DNA from: Plutella xylostella
Lineage: Eukaryota; Arthropoda; Insecta; Lepidoptera; Plutellidae
DNA: 64,000 nt
NCBI RefSeq assembly: GCF_932276165.1
Contig: NC_064002.1
Span: forward strand, 3,658,001 to 3,722,000
Reading direction: 5' to 3'
The first letter of the stretch is position 1; each line of letters starts with the position of its first letter. Positions 43,177 through 54,794 of this stretch are shown in pieces. The translations under genes and the position numbers were made by a program. The notes beneath the pieces are model-generated. The model searched no databases. It saw nothing but the letters and a program-made list of their open reading frames with translations, and was not told the DNA's origin.

Positions 43177-44842
43177 CTTACGTCGATTGCCAAAAAAACT
43201 AAACGAGCGAGGCTGCTGGGGTACGAGTACTCTACATTGACAAACAAGGAAACGAACGGTTGGTACCGCATACAGTCAACTCACCCTGGTCTCGACCTTG
43301 TAGGCCGTGAAGATGGGTATGGTCCTCCTGTATCGGATGCTGGAGGCGCCCTGCAGCGCGTGTCCTTTGGCCGCCATGATGTTGTCATACATCCCCGTGC
43401 GATCGTAGAAGTGGAACCGCGCGAAGTCCAGCTCGCGCACGTAGCGGGCGTTGTTCATGTGCCGGAGGAAGATGTCCACGTCTTGCGTCGTGCAGAACCC
43501 TGGAATGGTCGTTTATATTCATCACTATCACTACATATGTAGTATAAAACAGATCAATTTCTCTGTCTCTTTGTATGCTTAAATCTTCAAAGCTACGAAA
43601 CGGTTTTTGATGCGGTTTATTTTTATAGAGTGATTCAAGAGGAAGGTATACTTATGTACCTATAATTATAATACACCACAGTTTTTCTGTAGTGTATTTA
43701 GCATCACCCGTGCGAAGTCACCAGGGCGGGTCGCTACGTCGCTAGTCCGCGGGTCATTATTCATAATGTATTTTATTGCAGCTAATGATGGAGGTGTAGC
43801 ATTGGTATTAACTTCACATGTCTCTGTTCAAGCTGTATAGTACCATGTTTGCACGGTAAAGTTATTAAGGGTTGGACGGCAAAGACGGACAGACGGATGA
43901 CTATGATGAAGTAACTAACAGATGCCTTTACCGCATCTTTACCATCACAGCATTGCTTATCCGTCAAATATCTGCTATATCTATACAAATTATAATAGTT
44001 TTGTCAGTTGAGCAATGCTGCAAGGATTAGATTGCTGATGTGTGGTGGCGGTAGGCCTTCATTGCTCTTATCGAGAATTCTATGCCTATGTTCAACAGTG
44101 CATGATTTATGCTTATTTATGGTTAGTAATCATGAAGAAAGGAACTCGGTGTAGATGAATGGAATATTGCCCGTGCCGGTATGCACAACTTTGTAACCTA
44201 CTACATAATGTCGGTCTTCTAATTTATCCCTGATAACAACAAATCTGATCTTCAACAAATTATTTCAAACTTTCTATAATTTTTGCACCTGCACAGTGCA
44301 TTTATTCTAATTAAGTGACTTGCCGTAATTGTATGATAATTACTTTGCGGTCATTAACAAACGTGTCGTACTAATCCACCTATTAGATATAAGTAAGTAG
44401 ATAGTAGTGTCGTCTCGTCTGTTGGATTACTTACCATGGATTTTTACATAAAAGTACATTCATTTGTTTATTAGATACAATCTAATAAAAACTATACCAA
44501 TTTGAGCAAATGTGTACTTAAATAAGTAAGTAAATATAAAGTTGTAACATAAAATAAGGATTGTTATTTTAAGTGACATGAGTTTTTATACCTCTATTTA
44601 TAACTTTAAGTTAACTTTTAATATTTCGTTAACCTTGAACTTCAAGCTCAGTGGAAAAGTATACAGAAATACCTAATACGTCAGAAATACAGCTTCTTAC
44701 CGTAAATCGTGGTGGTATCATTCACACCGCATTTCTTTTGGAACAGTCGCCCTATTCCGATAGTGAAAGCGATCCTGAGGAAGTAGTTGACGTCCCAGCA
44801 CATGTACAGCAACGCAACTATCGTAGCGATAATACAATACAT
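42337..44842 (-). CDS. THEM6-like protein (hotdog/4HBT fold), copy 1
   Basis: Three exons (minus): 44842-44701, 43499-43285, 42567-42337, giving 195 residues. An N-terminal hydrophobic segment (MYCIIATIVALLYMCWDVNYF) is followed by a thioesterase-like domain with the family motif HMNNARYVRELDFARF, then GASSIRYRR and a C-terminal KPECPEEIKHWL block. These are the landmarks of THEM6 proteins, membrane-tethered hotdog-fold proteins of unclear biochemical activity. The start is set by the aligned hydrophobic segment in copy 2. Its second intron holds two AT-loop palindromes (43004-43230). Confidence 0.87.
43004..43057. repeat. Small palindrome with (TA)n loop
   Basis: CTGCAGACATATAT and its complement ATATATGTCTGCAG enclose a TA dinucleotide tract. 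It abuts the larger palindrome at 43057-43230. Confidence 0.8.
43057..43230. repeat. Large palindrome (arms ~55 bp) with (TA)n loop
   Basis: The left arm runs from GTACTCGTACCCCAGCAGCC through GGCAATCGACGTAAGATAAA. The right arm is its perfect complement ending GGTACGAGTAC at 43230. The loop is a pure TA repeat of about 60 bp. It looks like a fold-back MITE or a DNA-break-derived inverted duplication. Confidence 0.85.
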
Positions 44843-45479
44843 TTTGAGCTAAAATTAAACTTATCACAGATAAAAACGCGAGTGGGCGATATACCCACTG
44901 TATAGGTAGGTGCAGACTGGTTGTTTGTTAGCTATCGTGTTGTTTGTTGGGTCGCCAGCTCACTTCACGGCAGTTGCGTGGTGAGTCAATGACCCTGGGA
45001 CATGAAGTCAGCAGTAAAAGTTGATGTGCATAATTTTGTGGTGTGCGGCTCCAAAACCCGCATCATCATTAAATGTCTTGAAGAATCTTATTAGCAAACT
45101 TGATTTTGTCGGATAGTATTCTCATCTCAATTTTAGCCTCAATAACTGAGAAACTAATCCAAATCCTAAAACTACTACAGCTAATCTACTTACTACGGCT
45201 AATCTTATTAACATGATAGTACATGTATAAGTACATAAGTCCCCTTTTCTTGTCTCCCTCCGAGGTAGTCTGGAAGAAATTGCTCTAAGTAATAAGGCCG
45301 CCATTTGTACCGTCTATTCAATATAGATTACAATATAGACATTTCCTTGTGTAATTTATGTTTGTGTGTGCAATAAAGAATTATCTATCTATCTATCTAT
45401 AAGTACCTACGATTAATTACGTTTGATGCATATAGGTAAGAAAAAGAAATGAAATACTTAAATAATCAAACACGACTCT
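44843..45479. other. Spacer between the two THEM6-like genes
   Basis: Copy 1 promoter and copy 2 3' UTR must be here. Apart from the retroelement tail at 45244-45402 I see nothing recognisable. Confidence 0.5.
45244..45402 (+). mobile_element. Retroelement 3' end with (TATC)n tail
   Basis: Contains a GAAATTGCTCTAAGTAATAA block like that at 7049-7089, then GTGCAATAAAGAATTATC and a TATC microsatellite. The form is that of a LINE or SINE 3' terminus. Confidence 0.65.
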
Positions 45480-46377
45480 TTATTTGACATCACATTCTGC
45501 CCTCAGCCTCTTGCTCGACAGTTCCATGCGGTCCAGCCAGCAGCGCAAATACTGCGGGCACTCAGGCCTAACTTCAGCTCCGTCAAGACCTAGTATTAGT
45601 GCTTCCACGGAGTCCCCCGAAGCACTGAGGGCATACTGTCTAGAGACTAGAGAAGCCCTCACTCGGCCGTCGTGCAAGGTGATCAGCTCGTGTTCAAAAA
45701 AGAACGATCGCTTGTCCCAATACGCCAGCTGTGGGGATAGAAAAACAAATTACATTTCGTGGTCATGATGATAATATCAATAAACTATATGCACTAACTA
45801 AGCATCAGGGACTTTAATCCGCAACCTTATCAGTAGTCGAACCATTTAAAGACGTGCCTCAAAGGCCTACCTTAGTCGTGATCTTATACGGTTGAAACAA
45901 CGGCACGCGGCCCCACACCCTCACAAGGGTGCTTCCTTGCAGCGACCTGATGCCCAGCAGTCGGCTGCGGCGATACACCCCCGTGCGGTCGTAGTAGTGG
46001 TACCGGGCGAAGTCCAGCTCACGGATCACGCGGCATAGACGCAGGCTCAGGGTAGTGTCACAGTCTTGGAACGTGCATACTCCTATGCAGAGGTGTAAAG
46101 TAAATCTGAGTAATTTTCAAGTGCAATTCAAAATGTTCAATATCTAGATGATTCATAAAAAAAGGATTTGAAAGAAATTCAAGCCAACAATAATTAACAC
46201 ACACAGTACTTAATTAAATGCAAAGTTCATACCGTAAATATGTGTTGTTTCATTTACTCCGTACTTCCTCTGGTAGAGTCTACCACTTAACACTGTAAAG
46301 TATGTCCTTACAAAGTAGTTAACGTCAAAACAAATGTATAAGATTATTAATATTACAAAAAACGTGAATATAATCAT
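45480..46377 (-). CDS. THEM6-like protein, divergent copy 2
   Basis: Three exons (minus): 46377-46233, 46082-45871, 45728-45480, giving 201 residues. Exon phases are identical to copy 1. The N-terminal anchor (MIIFTFFVILIILYICFDVN), RELDFARYHYYDRTG, LQGSTLVR, LAYWD and VRPECPQYLRCWL are shared. The core HMNNARY motif of copy 1 is lost: the same place reads LRLCRVIREL, one residue shorter. In hotdog-fold thioesterases this segment forms part of the active-site helix, so copy 2 may have no activity or a changed one. An in-frame ATG 27 bases upstream is an alternative start. Confidence 0.84.
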
Positions 46378-47518
46378 TTTCGTAAAGAAACTACGAATAC
46401 CCAAACATATGAAATAAAGGTTAGGTAGGTGTAAGTAGCTGGTACCTACGTGGTAAAATTTTAATTGCTAATTTTCTGTTTGGTGACGAAGTTTCGACCT
46501 TTCGGGTGAATATTTATTATTCGTGTTGTCCTCACTAAAATGTTTAAAATAGAGATTAACACTTCATCACTTGACAATCATCAAATCATCATACTAACTC
46601 AGTAAGTATAGATATTTTGTTTAATCTATTGGCAAATTTTTCACACATTCGTACATTATAAAATAAATTTTATACCCATATTCAAGTCTATAAATATTTA
46701 ATTACAGAGCCACCTAACACATATTCGGTATATTAAGTAAGTATACCTATGTATTGTTAAGTTTTTAACAGAGAAGTGATAATTGATCGCTGTTAGTTTT
46801 GCTTTTTAAATTATTTTCGACAGCTACTATCTGTAAGTTAAACCCAAAGCGACGTAGACTCCCTATTTACTATCAAATCAAAGAGTAACTGTGAAAAATG
46901 CAGCCCTTGGCGCACCTTTGTAGTTGGTCTGAGCCTTGGCGTTATTTACTTTATTCATCTCAGGATAGATGTCAGCTCCCGGGACGTCCTTCATTAGAGG
47001 ATCGTGCACATTTGGTCTATGGATCGTGCGGCATTTGTTATTGTCTCTGCTAACTGCCGCCGGCGACCAGTGGACCACTTTGTTTAGTTTACTAATTTAG
47101 ATTAAACACCACTACGAGGGAGTGTTTCTCTAAGAAATAACGGAGACTATTAAGTACTTGGGCACAATAAAACTCTGTTTTTTTTTGTTGTTGTGATGAC
47201 GGGAGAATATATTTTATTAATAGGCTTAATTCTAATATTATAAGTATAAGTACTTACTTCCTAATTAATTACATTAAAATGGCAATCAATCTTTGGCATT
47301 TTACTTAAATGGACATAAACATAACGACTCCTATATATCTTGCTCAACCAATTATTTGGCGTATCATATTCACAGGACATAAATAAGTCTCTAATCCACT
47401 TAATACAATCAAAAATCTTACAACAAGCACTATTGCAACAACCCTCGAACCGCGCTACTCCAGACTCAGATTCCGACTTCCAGTCTCGAAATCACCAAAC
47501 TTTTCCGGATTCTCCGGT
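46378..47518. other. Intergenic region between THEM6-like copy 2 and the DM-domain gene
   Basis: AT-rich. Holds the THEM6 copy 2 promoter and the DM gene 3' UTR. The only GC-richer island is 46875-47085, listed separately. Confidence 0.5.
46878..47085 (-). other. Isolated ORF of unknown nature, possible exon relic
   Basis: A minus-strand frame of about 66 codons in a GC-richer island, preceded by an AG. One stretch (AAVSRDNN ... KDVPGADIYPEM) faintly resembles the last exon of the THEM6-like genes (AIVLSRQN ... RGIPGADSKPEC), next to which it lies. It could be a decayed third THEM6 copy, a transposon piece or chance. Confidence 0.25.
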
Positions 47519-50500
47519 TTAGTGATGTGAATTGCACTGTCGACAATCGGGCGCGCAGGGCGTGCAGGCGCGTGGCTGCGCATGCGGCGGCTGCAGCGGG
47601 AACAGCAGCGGAGCCGACAGCGTGTTGAACGGAACCAGCCAATCAGAGCCGCACACGCGCCCCATCACTAGCGCCGGCAGTAATGGCGCCCGCGGGCCAA
47701 CGGGACGGAATGCCGACCAGCGCGTCTCCGCCTCTTCCGTGCTGGACACTGAAGCCGCCTCGAAGGGGGCTGAAGATGCAGGGACTCTGTCGTTCTGGCC
47801 CTGGGAAAGGTTGTTTTATCAGAACGGAATGTGGTATTTTCATCTCACTGAAAAGGAAAACTGGTGGAAGATGTGATATTTCTTCACGACTCTCTCACAT
47901 TTCAAACGGAGGAAAGCAGAATCAAACAAAAAATAAGAGATCATGACGAGCTCGCTTTCAAAGTCGGGCGATGCGAGTTGGTATTATGTGATACATACTT
48001 TTTGTGTGCTGTGAGTATGCTGTTTTTTTATGCTAGGCTTTAATTTGGGACAATGGTAATATTATCTGACTCACTCTCGAAGCGTTGAAGTGTTCGACCG
48101 CCCGCAGCAGGTCGTGGTTGCAGCGGCGCAGCACCAGCTCCAGCACGGCGCGCTTCTTGCCCGGGAACAGCTTGCCCAGCATGTCCAGGCCCGCCGCGCT
48201 GACTGAAGACGCCTCGGACTCGGGTCCAGCAGCGGTGGTCCCTATCCTGGAGTTGGGAGGAATTGTTATAGGAAGAATGCAGGGAGGGATTCTATCTTTA
48301 TATTATTCTTCGGCAGAAATTTCCCCGTCAGGTTGTTCTCTAAATCTTTAATTTTAATATATAGTGAAGCTGTTTTTTCACAGTCCGCCCGGTTTTTTTT
48401 TCAGTATGTCGACTACAATTCACCAGAATACTGATAGAATTATACCTTGCATATAATTTACGATTTACGACTCGATATATTTAACTTTGAAAAGATTGCA
48501 AAGACATCAAAAATCGATGATGACAGGCTTAAACTCAGTCGAGGCGTATATTGAAGTAGGAGTAACTTTAACCTGGTTCGTGGAGACACGGGGGAGCTGG
48601 GCCTGGCGGAGTCGGGCGACGGGCCGCGGCACTCCGGCAGCGAGTCGCTCGTCTCACTGTCGATGTGGATCGTCTGAGGAATAGGTCATGGCATTATTGC
48701 ATGTTAGGTACTTCAATTATGCTGCAATTGCTTGCCAGCCTATGTAATTGAATTTTAGAGACTGATAGAGACAAAATTAAGGATCATTTTTTTGCAAAAC
48801 TTTTCACATTATTCAGCCTAACACACTGCCGGAAAAGCCTCTCTCAAGTATTGTCAAACACGCTATTCCCTCGTCCTCCTCCTATCCTCATCCCCATCAC
48901 CATCCTGATTCGTCTGACTCAAGGTAAGTACTGTCTTCTTTTTATGGTCTCTACTCGGGATTTCAACGCCACCACATTCTCGGTGATATAGCCCTAAAAT
49001 GAAAGCCGCACTTACCGCCTGGTCATCATTGTTGGAGTCGGGCTCTGCGCCGGGGCTGGGGCAGGGCTGCGTGACCCGCATGCCGTAGATGCGGCCCGGC
49101 GGCAGCGCCTCCAGGGCAGTCCCACTCTCTACTGACGCCAGATGAAGAGCGATCTTGTCCTCCGCCGCTTGCTGCCGTTTCAGCGCCACCTGGTGTGAAC
49201 ACTGCATAAGTTAGGGTGGTTTAAAATCGAACAAATAGTAAGAGCGGTTGATGTTAGTTGCAAGTAGGTACCTGCGAAGCGCGAACGTAATCCCCGCATC
49301 GAAATTAATACTTTGGTACTAATGGTACAAAAACTCTTATAAAACACCTATTTTCAGACTATTTTAAAAGTCTACAGATTGATTCATAAAAGGGCGAGCG
49401 GTATTAAACAACACATGTAAGATCAACCTAACCGCCGGCTAAAACAAATCACAACAGACAGTGATAGATAAATTAATTTAGTGGAAAATCAATCCCAAAC
49501 AGTGCGTGTTTACTCTAACAGTTAGATGATAGCGGACCCTGTCCCTGCGGCGGGAGGGAACAGGGGGGTCACTCTATATGGCCAAATGCGAAGTTTCGGA
49601 GGGCTGCTGCCCGAGCCACGACTCTATCTCGTTATATTAAACGTGCCGATTGCACGACTGTTCTCGTTCCTTCGTTTTCGTTAGTATAGGGTAACCCGCC
49701 AGACACTTCATTGGACGCGCAAACAACATTATTCTAACCTCCGCTAACTCAAATAGTACCAACTGGACGCGGCTGGAATATAGCGGCATCAGATTTCATT
49801 GTATTTTTTTCGGTGTTTGCTTGACAGCAAAAAAACCATGCGGCATAGGGCGCAAATTTCAGTCACTAGGTACACTGGTTAAGATATAGCTCACAAGATA
49901 AATGCCGTATCACGTGTATTGACATTGAGCTGGTAATGAGGAGAGAGTGAAGCTAGCAACATCAAAGTTTAAAAATAGGATTATCCCAAATCCAATGAAA
50001 GATCGATCATAATCTCGAAGCGGCTATAATGCTCTAATTGAAATCCAATCCACCCAAAAAAGTCTGTCTACTCTTGATCGGGTGCCAACAATCAATCAAG
50101 TAGGTATTTCACATTTCCCCAACAGGCACCTTAACCCTTCGGCTTACGAGTCAATTTAAAGCTGCTGGTGGCTGGTGGCACACAGGTTGTTGGATGCAAG
50201 TGTGGGGAGCTGTGACATCGAGACCTGAAGCGATGCATTACTGAGCAAACCGATCGATGTTCAGATGTTCATCCGGCAGTTTGATAAACAGATGCCACTT
50301 GTACAAATAAACCGACAACGCATTAGCTGCTAGTTCCCGATTTCACTGCATTAAAACACATTAACGCCACCGAGTTAATTGGGTCTTGGGTTTCGGAAGA
50401 ATAAGTTATAGTAAGTATGTATGGATATCGATCGATCGTAAATTAATAGCTATGTCCGGAAGTGGGATTAATGGTCTTAGTCACAGCCAATCCTGTAAAG

Positions 50501-53001
50501 TAACTAGGTACCTATACAGTTTTGAAGAAGCACCTTATTTCAGTAAGTACATATAATCGGGAAAAAAAAGTAGGTAAGGTCTTTTATCGAGGGCTCTCGG
50601 ATGCGCTGCAAGCTTAGGCCACTGGTACGAAAGCTATAAGTAACACGTTATCTTACTGGATATAAACAAATCTAAATTTAAACACTTTATTGTATACATA
50701 CAAATACCTACATTGGTACCTACAATGAAACAAGGCACAGAATAGGTTTACAATAGTTTACATTGTAAAAACTATTAGGAAACTACTAGATTACCTATTG
50801 CCTAATTGCTAATGCCTATTGTCCAAGATTTAGGACTGAATCATGACCTGCTTGCATCGCTACTCAATTTACTTTGTTTTAACAGTATCTTTTGTTCATT
50901 GTAACTTTTTAGTAATTGCAATTTTGTTGATAAAAACGATGCCGTTGAAATGAGTAGATCGTAACTAGGTAAATATTGAAGCCACAGTTGTTCAATACCA
51001 TTTTTGCAACTCCCTGTACCTATGCAGTGTACAGGGTGCCAATAGCGGTTGGTGGGGACTTGCCGTCCATAACATGTAGGTATACAAAATTCAGGGTGGA
51101 GTTCTATCAAGATTTTTCGTCGGCAAGTCTATGTTTCCGCTACAATCGTGAAATTAAAAAATACACGCACTAGTTCCATTGCAAAGTTAGATCTATTCCC
51201 AGCTAGTGGAGCCGCAGTATGGAGCAGGTGTTTTGTTGACTATATCGGATACATTGATATGCCGACGGGATGTTCACTTACCTAAAATTGTACAGTTTAT
51301 AAAGAATACGGCAGTCAGTATTATCAACTCAAGCACCCTCAAGGTTTTAATTACCATACCTACCTCTATCCAAGAAAGAAGTTTGTAAATTGTATTGTTT
51401 TACTTACCGTATGGCAGCAGCACCGCACCGCTACGGTTAGTTTGTAAGAGGTATATTTTTTTTTGTCTTGTGTGTCACCTAGGTTTGTGGTAAAATGAAC
51501 ATCTGTAAAATAACATCTTACTGATGAATTATGTACTTAAGTACCTAAGATAACTCTGAATAACCTCTATATTAGGTACTTACTCTATTATACCTACACT
51601 TCCGAGCAATTAAAAAAATCCAGTGAGAAAAGACCCAAATTATTTACCTACCACTAAACGGAAAAAGTAGCGTATCAGAATAATATCAACTAAAACCGTA
51701 AATATTTTAGTCTAATTCTAAATTTAAAAATTGGATTCATTTGGTGTCGACATTTTTAAGTGGCACTTTTTTTATTTCTGGTGCTTTTACATTAGTCCAA
51801 TCCCTGCTCTGTTGCTAGTTATACCAACGTCCACTAACTTTAGCAGCCATGATCTTCTGTCGTTCTCTTTGAGGATGGTACCTATATGAGATTTTGGGGC
51901 CAACGCGAGCTTGCCATTTTCTTGAGAAATTGGCCCTGTCCTTACGCTGCTAATTGTATAATAAGTCAAATGCTCGCGAGGCACACTTCTGAATAACCTT
52001 TATTCCCCAGTTCAGTTACCTGAGCGGCCATGATCCTCTGCCGCTCCTTGATGAGGCCGCACTTGGGGCACTGGCACAGGCGGTAGGCGCACGCCTTCTT
52101 GTGCCCCCGCAGGCTGGAGATCAGCCCGTGGTCGTATAGAAGGAAGACTTCAACCGACACTCGGGAGCAATAATTTCGAGAGGAAGGATGCACCCGGCAG
52201 AACATTTTTACTCAAATCAAAATTGATTTGATTTGATTTTGATTTCATTTGAACATTTTACTTAAAGAAAATGTCACCAGCGCGCTGACCCTAATTATTA
52301 CAGATATATATGACATTTTGGGGCCAGCGTGAGCGTGCCATTTACTTGAGCGGTTGGCCCTGTCATTACGCTAGTCAATGGTCGGGAGGCATCCCACTTC
52401 TGAATTATAACCTATATTACCAGTTCTGTTACTACCAATCAATAAATAAAAAAAAACTAACCTGAGCGGCCATGATCCTCTGGCGCTCCATGATGAGTCC
52501 GCACTTGGGGCACTGGCACAGGCGGTAGGCGCACGCCTTCTTGTGCCCGCGCAGGCTGGAGATCAGCCCGTGGTCGTATAGAAGGAAGACGTCAACCGAC
52601 ACTCGGGAGCAATGAATTCGAAAGGGAAGATGCGCCGGCAGAACATTTAGCTTAGAGAAAATGTCACCCGCGCGCTGGCCCTAATTATTACAGATATACT
52701 TATATGAGATTTTGGGGCCAGCGCGAGCGTTCTTGAGCGGTTGGCCCTGTCCTTACGCTAGTCAATGCTCGGGAGACATCCCGCTTCTGAATAACCTTTA
52801 TCTCCAGTTCTGTTACTAAGTGATCAATAAAATACTGACCTGAGCGGCCATGATCCTCTGGCGCTCCTTGATGAGGCCGCACTTGGGGCACTGGCACAGG
52901 CGGTAGGCGCACGCCTTCTTGTGCCCCCGCAGGCTGGAGATCAGCCCGTGGTTGCGGCAGCGCGCGCACTTCGGCACTCGCGCGCGCCCGTTGCTCAGCA
53001 T
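47519..53001 (-). CDS. dmrt93B: DM/DMA-domain transcription factor, Dmrt93B-like
   Basis: Five coding exons (minus): 53001-52840, 49189-49016, 48673-48573, 48246-48075, 47800-47519, giving 296 residues. Residues 9-54 are a DM zinc-finger domain (CARCRNHGLISSLRGHKKAC onward, then CQCPKCGLIKERQR), which binds DNA through two intertwined zinc sites. It continues as VALKRQQAAEDKIALHL in exon 2. Exon 4 has a DMA domain at about 165-200 (DMLGKLFPGKKRAVLEL). DM plus DMA with this linker fits Dmrt93B better than Dmrt99B, Dmrt11E or doublesex. An acceptor at 53009-53011, seven bases before the ATG, implies a non-coding 5' exon further right. The first coding exon is partly repeated downstream (52462-52605, 52020-52163, 51840-51875). 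Confidence 0.88.
49190..51837. other. Large intron of the DM-domain gene
   Basis: No coding exon was found. A minus-strand LINE 3' tail (TTTAAACACTTTATTGTATA onward) lies at about 50678-50830. The rest is unassigned AT-rich DNA. Confidence 0.5.
52020..52163 (-). pseudogene. Partial DM-domain exon, duplicate 3
   Basis: As duplicate 2, with the wild-type KERQRIMAAQ end and a GTAACT donor in phase 0. The same replacement (SVEVFLLYD) takes the place of PKCARCRN. The frame is open up to an ATG at 52205, so it could in principle be an alternative first exon lacking Cys12 and Cys15 of the DM domain. Confidence 0.75.
52462..52605 (-). pseudogene. Partial DM-domain exon, duplicate 2
   Basis: Codes for HGLISSLRGHKKACAYRLCQ onward to RQRIMAAQ, with one change (KERQ to MERQ), then a valid donor in phase 0. 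The first zinc motif CARCRN is replaced by VFLLYD, while the RV codons before it are kept. No good acceptor was found directly upstream. It could be a dead exon or an alternative one. Confidence 0.75.
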
Positions 53002-53147
53002 TGTGGACCTGGTAAATACGCAATAACTTTATTTGTGCCAGAAACACAAAAATACCTTTTAGTAATTTTAACTTTTAATTAAAATTTACAAACAAGCACC
53101 CATATATCGTCCTTTTATGATAATAATACTTACACCAGATATACCTA

Positions 53148-53197
53148 CAGGGTGTTGCACTCCCTTTCGGATTAGTATACCCTTTTTGCAACACCCG
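53148..53197. repeat. Small fold-back repeat
   Basis: AGGGTGTTGCA at the left pairs with TGCAACACCC at the right. The block TGCAAAAAGGGTATA is shared with about 15150-15175. Probably the residue of a mariner-like MITE. Confidence 0.6.
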
Positions 53198-53199
53198 TT

Positions 53200-53445
53200 T
53201 TTATCATCACGACATTCACGACCCATCACGTCCCCACTGCTGGGGCACGGGTCACCTACCAATTAAGTTTTAGGCCTAGTCCACCACGCTGGCCTAGCAT
53301 GGGGTTGGTGGACCCCAACACAAGCAATCTTGTGCTGAGAAAGTTTTTGGGTAAGTGGGCAACCCGACTTACAAATGTTTTCAAGCTGCCCGAAGGGCTC
53401 TGACTAAGCGCTGAAGCTGGAACCGGGACCCACGGCTTAACGTGT
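53200..53445. repeat. LINE 3'-end remnant
   Basis: Contains TCCCCACTGCTGGGGCACGG, followed by a GTTGGTGGACCCCAAC block and a GGAACCGGGACCCACGGCTT end. This combination is common in degraded lepidopteran retroelements. Confidence 0.5.
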
Positions 53446-53979
53446 AATTTAATTTAATTGTAACCAATATTTGCAGACAGAGGGATTAAAATGAACCAAA
53501 TGAACTTCTTAAGAATCTACGTTTTAGTACCCAAGACTAATAGTGTCCAAATACTCCAAATGCTTACCTTTAAAATTTCAGCCACATGAAAACACAAACT
53601 TTATTACGTAGGTAATTTAAAAATCCAAGTACCTGAAAGGTACTTGGTAAATAGGTACTGACGCAGATTGCTTTCAAATCACTTTGTTTTTAGTTGATTA
53701 TTAAGGAATTAAACACTGTTGGTACAGTTGATACAAGAAACACTTAGCACAACGACACTAATTTTAGTATCAATTGTACATAATATCACCAGAATACACT
53801 ATCTTGTCCATCCTACGCGGCCCTCCTTTCTGAAACTAAACCCACCGTGAAAAGTTAATGGAATATCTAATGCAGAAACGAAAGAAATCCTGTAGGCGGG
53901 ACAAATGCTCTTCATATCTCCACTAGATAATGGTTAGCTAAACTAATCCCTAACACTTTGCTGATAAGCTTCGTTGTTG

Positions 53980-54090
53980 AATGCGTATCCCGATGTGTTT
54001 ACACAGCTTCCCAGGCCCGCCCCGGGAACAGGAGAGCCAATCAGAGAGCTCCATATATGTGATTGGTTACTGCAAGGGGAAAATGCTTCA
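53980..54090 (-). promoter_or_regulatory. Candidate promoter region of the DM-domain gene
   Basis: A local GC-rich island with two CCAAT boxes in view (GCCAATCAG on plus, ACCAATCAC on minus) around a CATATATGG stretch. It lies about 1 kb upstream of the first coding exon, which needs a non-coding leader exon. Inference only. Confidence 0.3.
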
Positions 54091-54794
54091 TGATTTTCAT
54101 GTTACATTTATTTTTATTTAAGTACAAGCTCTCGACTGTTTGCATTGAAACAGTATATTGTAACTTCCTAAGTAAATAGAGCGACGTGTCTTAAATAAGT
54201 ATTATTAAGAAGAAAAAGTTCTCTAGGATCATCTAGGCTAGGATGTAGGAACCTACCTACCTGCAATAGGTAGGTACTATTAGGTATTACCTACGAAGGT
54301 ATATCTATACTTAAATACCTACTTAGAACATTTACAGGTATGTAGGTATGTAGTGTTGTAAGTACCTACCTACCGAGTGTGATAAAAAAAGGGAAACGGA
54401 TTTTTTTCTCATGGTGCCATAGTTACTATGCATTGAGAAAATACCGGCCAAGTGCGAGTCGTACTGATTGCTACTAATGATCCTTAAATCTCTAAAATAA
54501 TTTTAATATCCGGTAAGTAAGTATTTCATTGTTCATGAAACGATAAAAAGGAAGTAAGTAACTAACTAGGTATCTTTCGCCAGCCCAACGACGAGAGAAG
54601 ATGTAGATAAGTGTAAAAGTAGATGACACGGATATTGTGGTAAACGTAGTTAACTACCTATATCTATCATGAAAACCTTAGATAGGTATCGGGAAGTGAT
54701 TATGAATAGTTTAGTGTTTTGGGAAACCGAAAGGGTTGAATGTTGTCCGTCGGACAGTCTATCACATAGGATAAATTAACTAGCGTTAGTAACT

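Larger units (their letters stand above)
51838..53008 (-). repeat. Tandem repeat of the DM exon and flanking intron (four units, last decayed)
   Basis: The DM exon ends at 52840 and similar exon ends recur at 52462 and 52020, with a relic at about 51840. Intron sequence is repeated too (a GATTTTGGGGCCAGCG... block followed by GGTTGGCCCTGTC at about 52708, 52316 and 51890). The period is about 380-440 bp. Donors are GTCAGT, GTTAGT and GTAACT in units 1-3, and are lost in unit 4. Confidence 0.9.

Noticed and set aside
42964..43542. 192-codon plus-strand ORF with long Tyr-Ile repeats
   Set aside because: It is a translation of the (TA)n palindromes and of the antisense of a THEM6-like exon; not a gene.
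45380..45402. TATC tandem repeat as a possible CRISPR-like or regulatory array
   Set aside because: It is the microsatellite tail of a retroelement 3' end; there are no spacers.
47532..47946. Overlapping plus-strand ORFs of 114 and 87 codons
   Set aside because: They are antisense of the last exon of the DM-domain gene, which is GC-rich and open in several frames.
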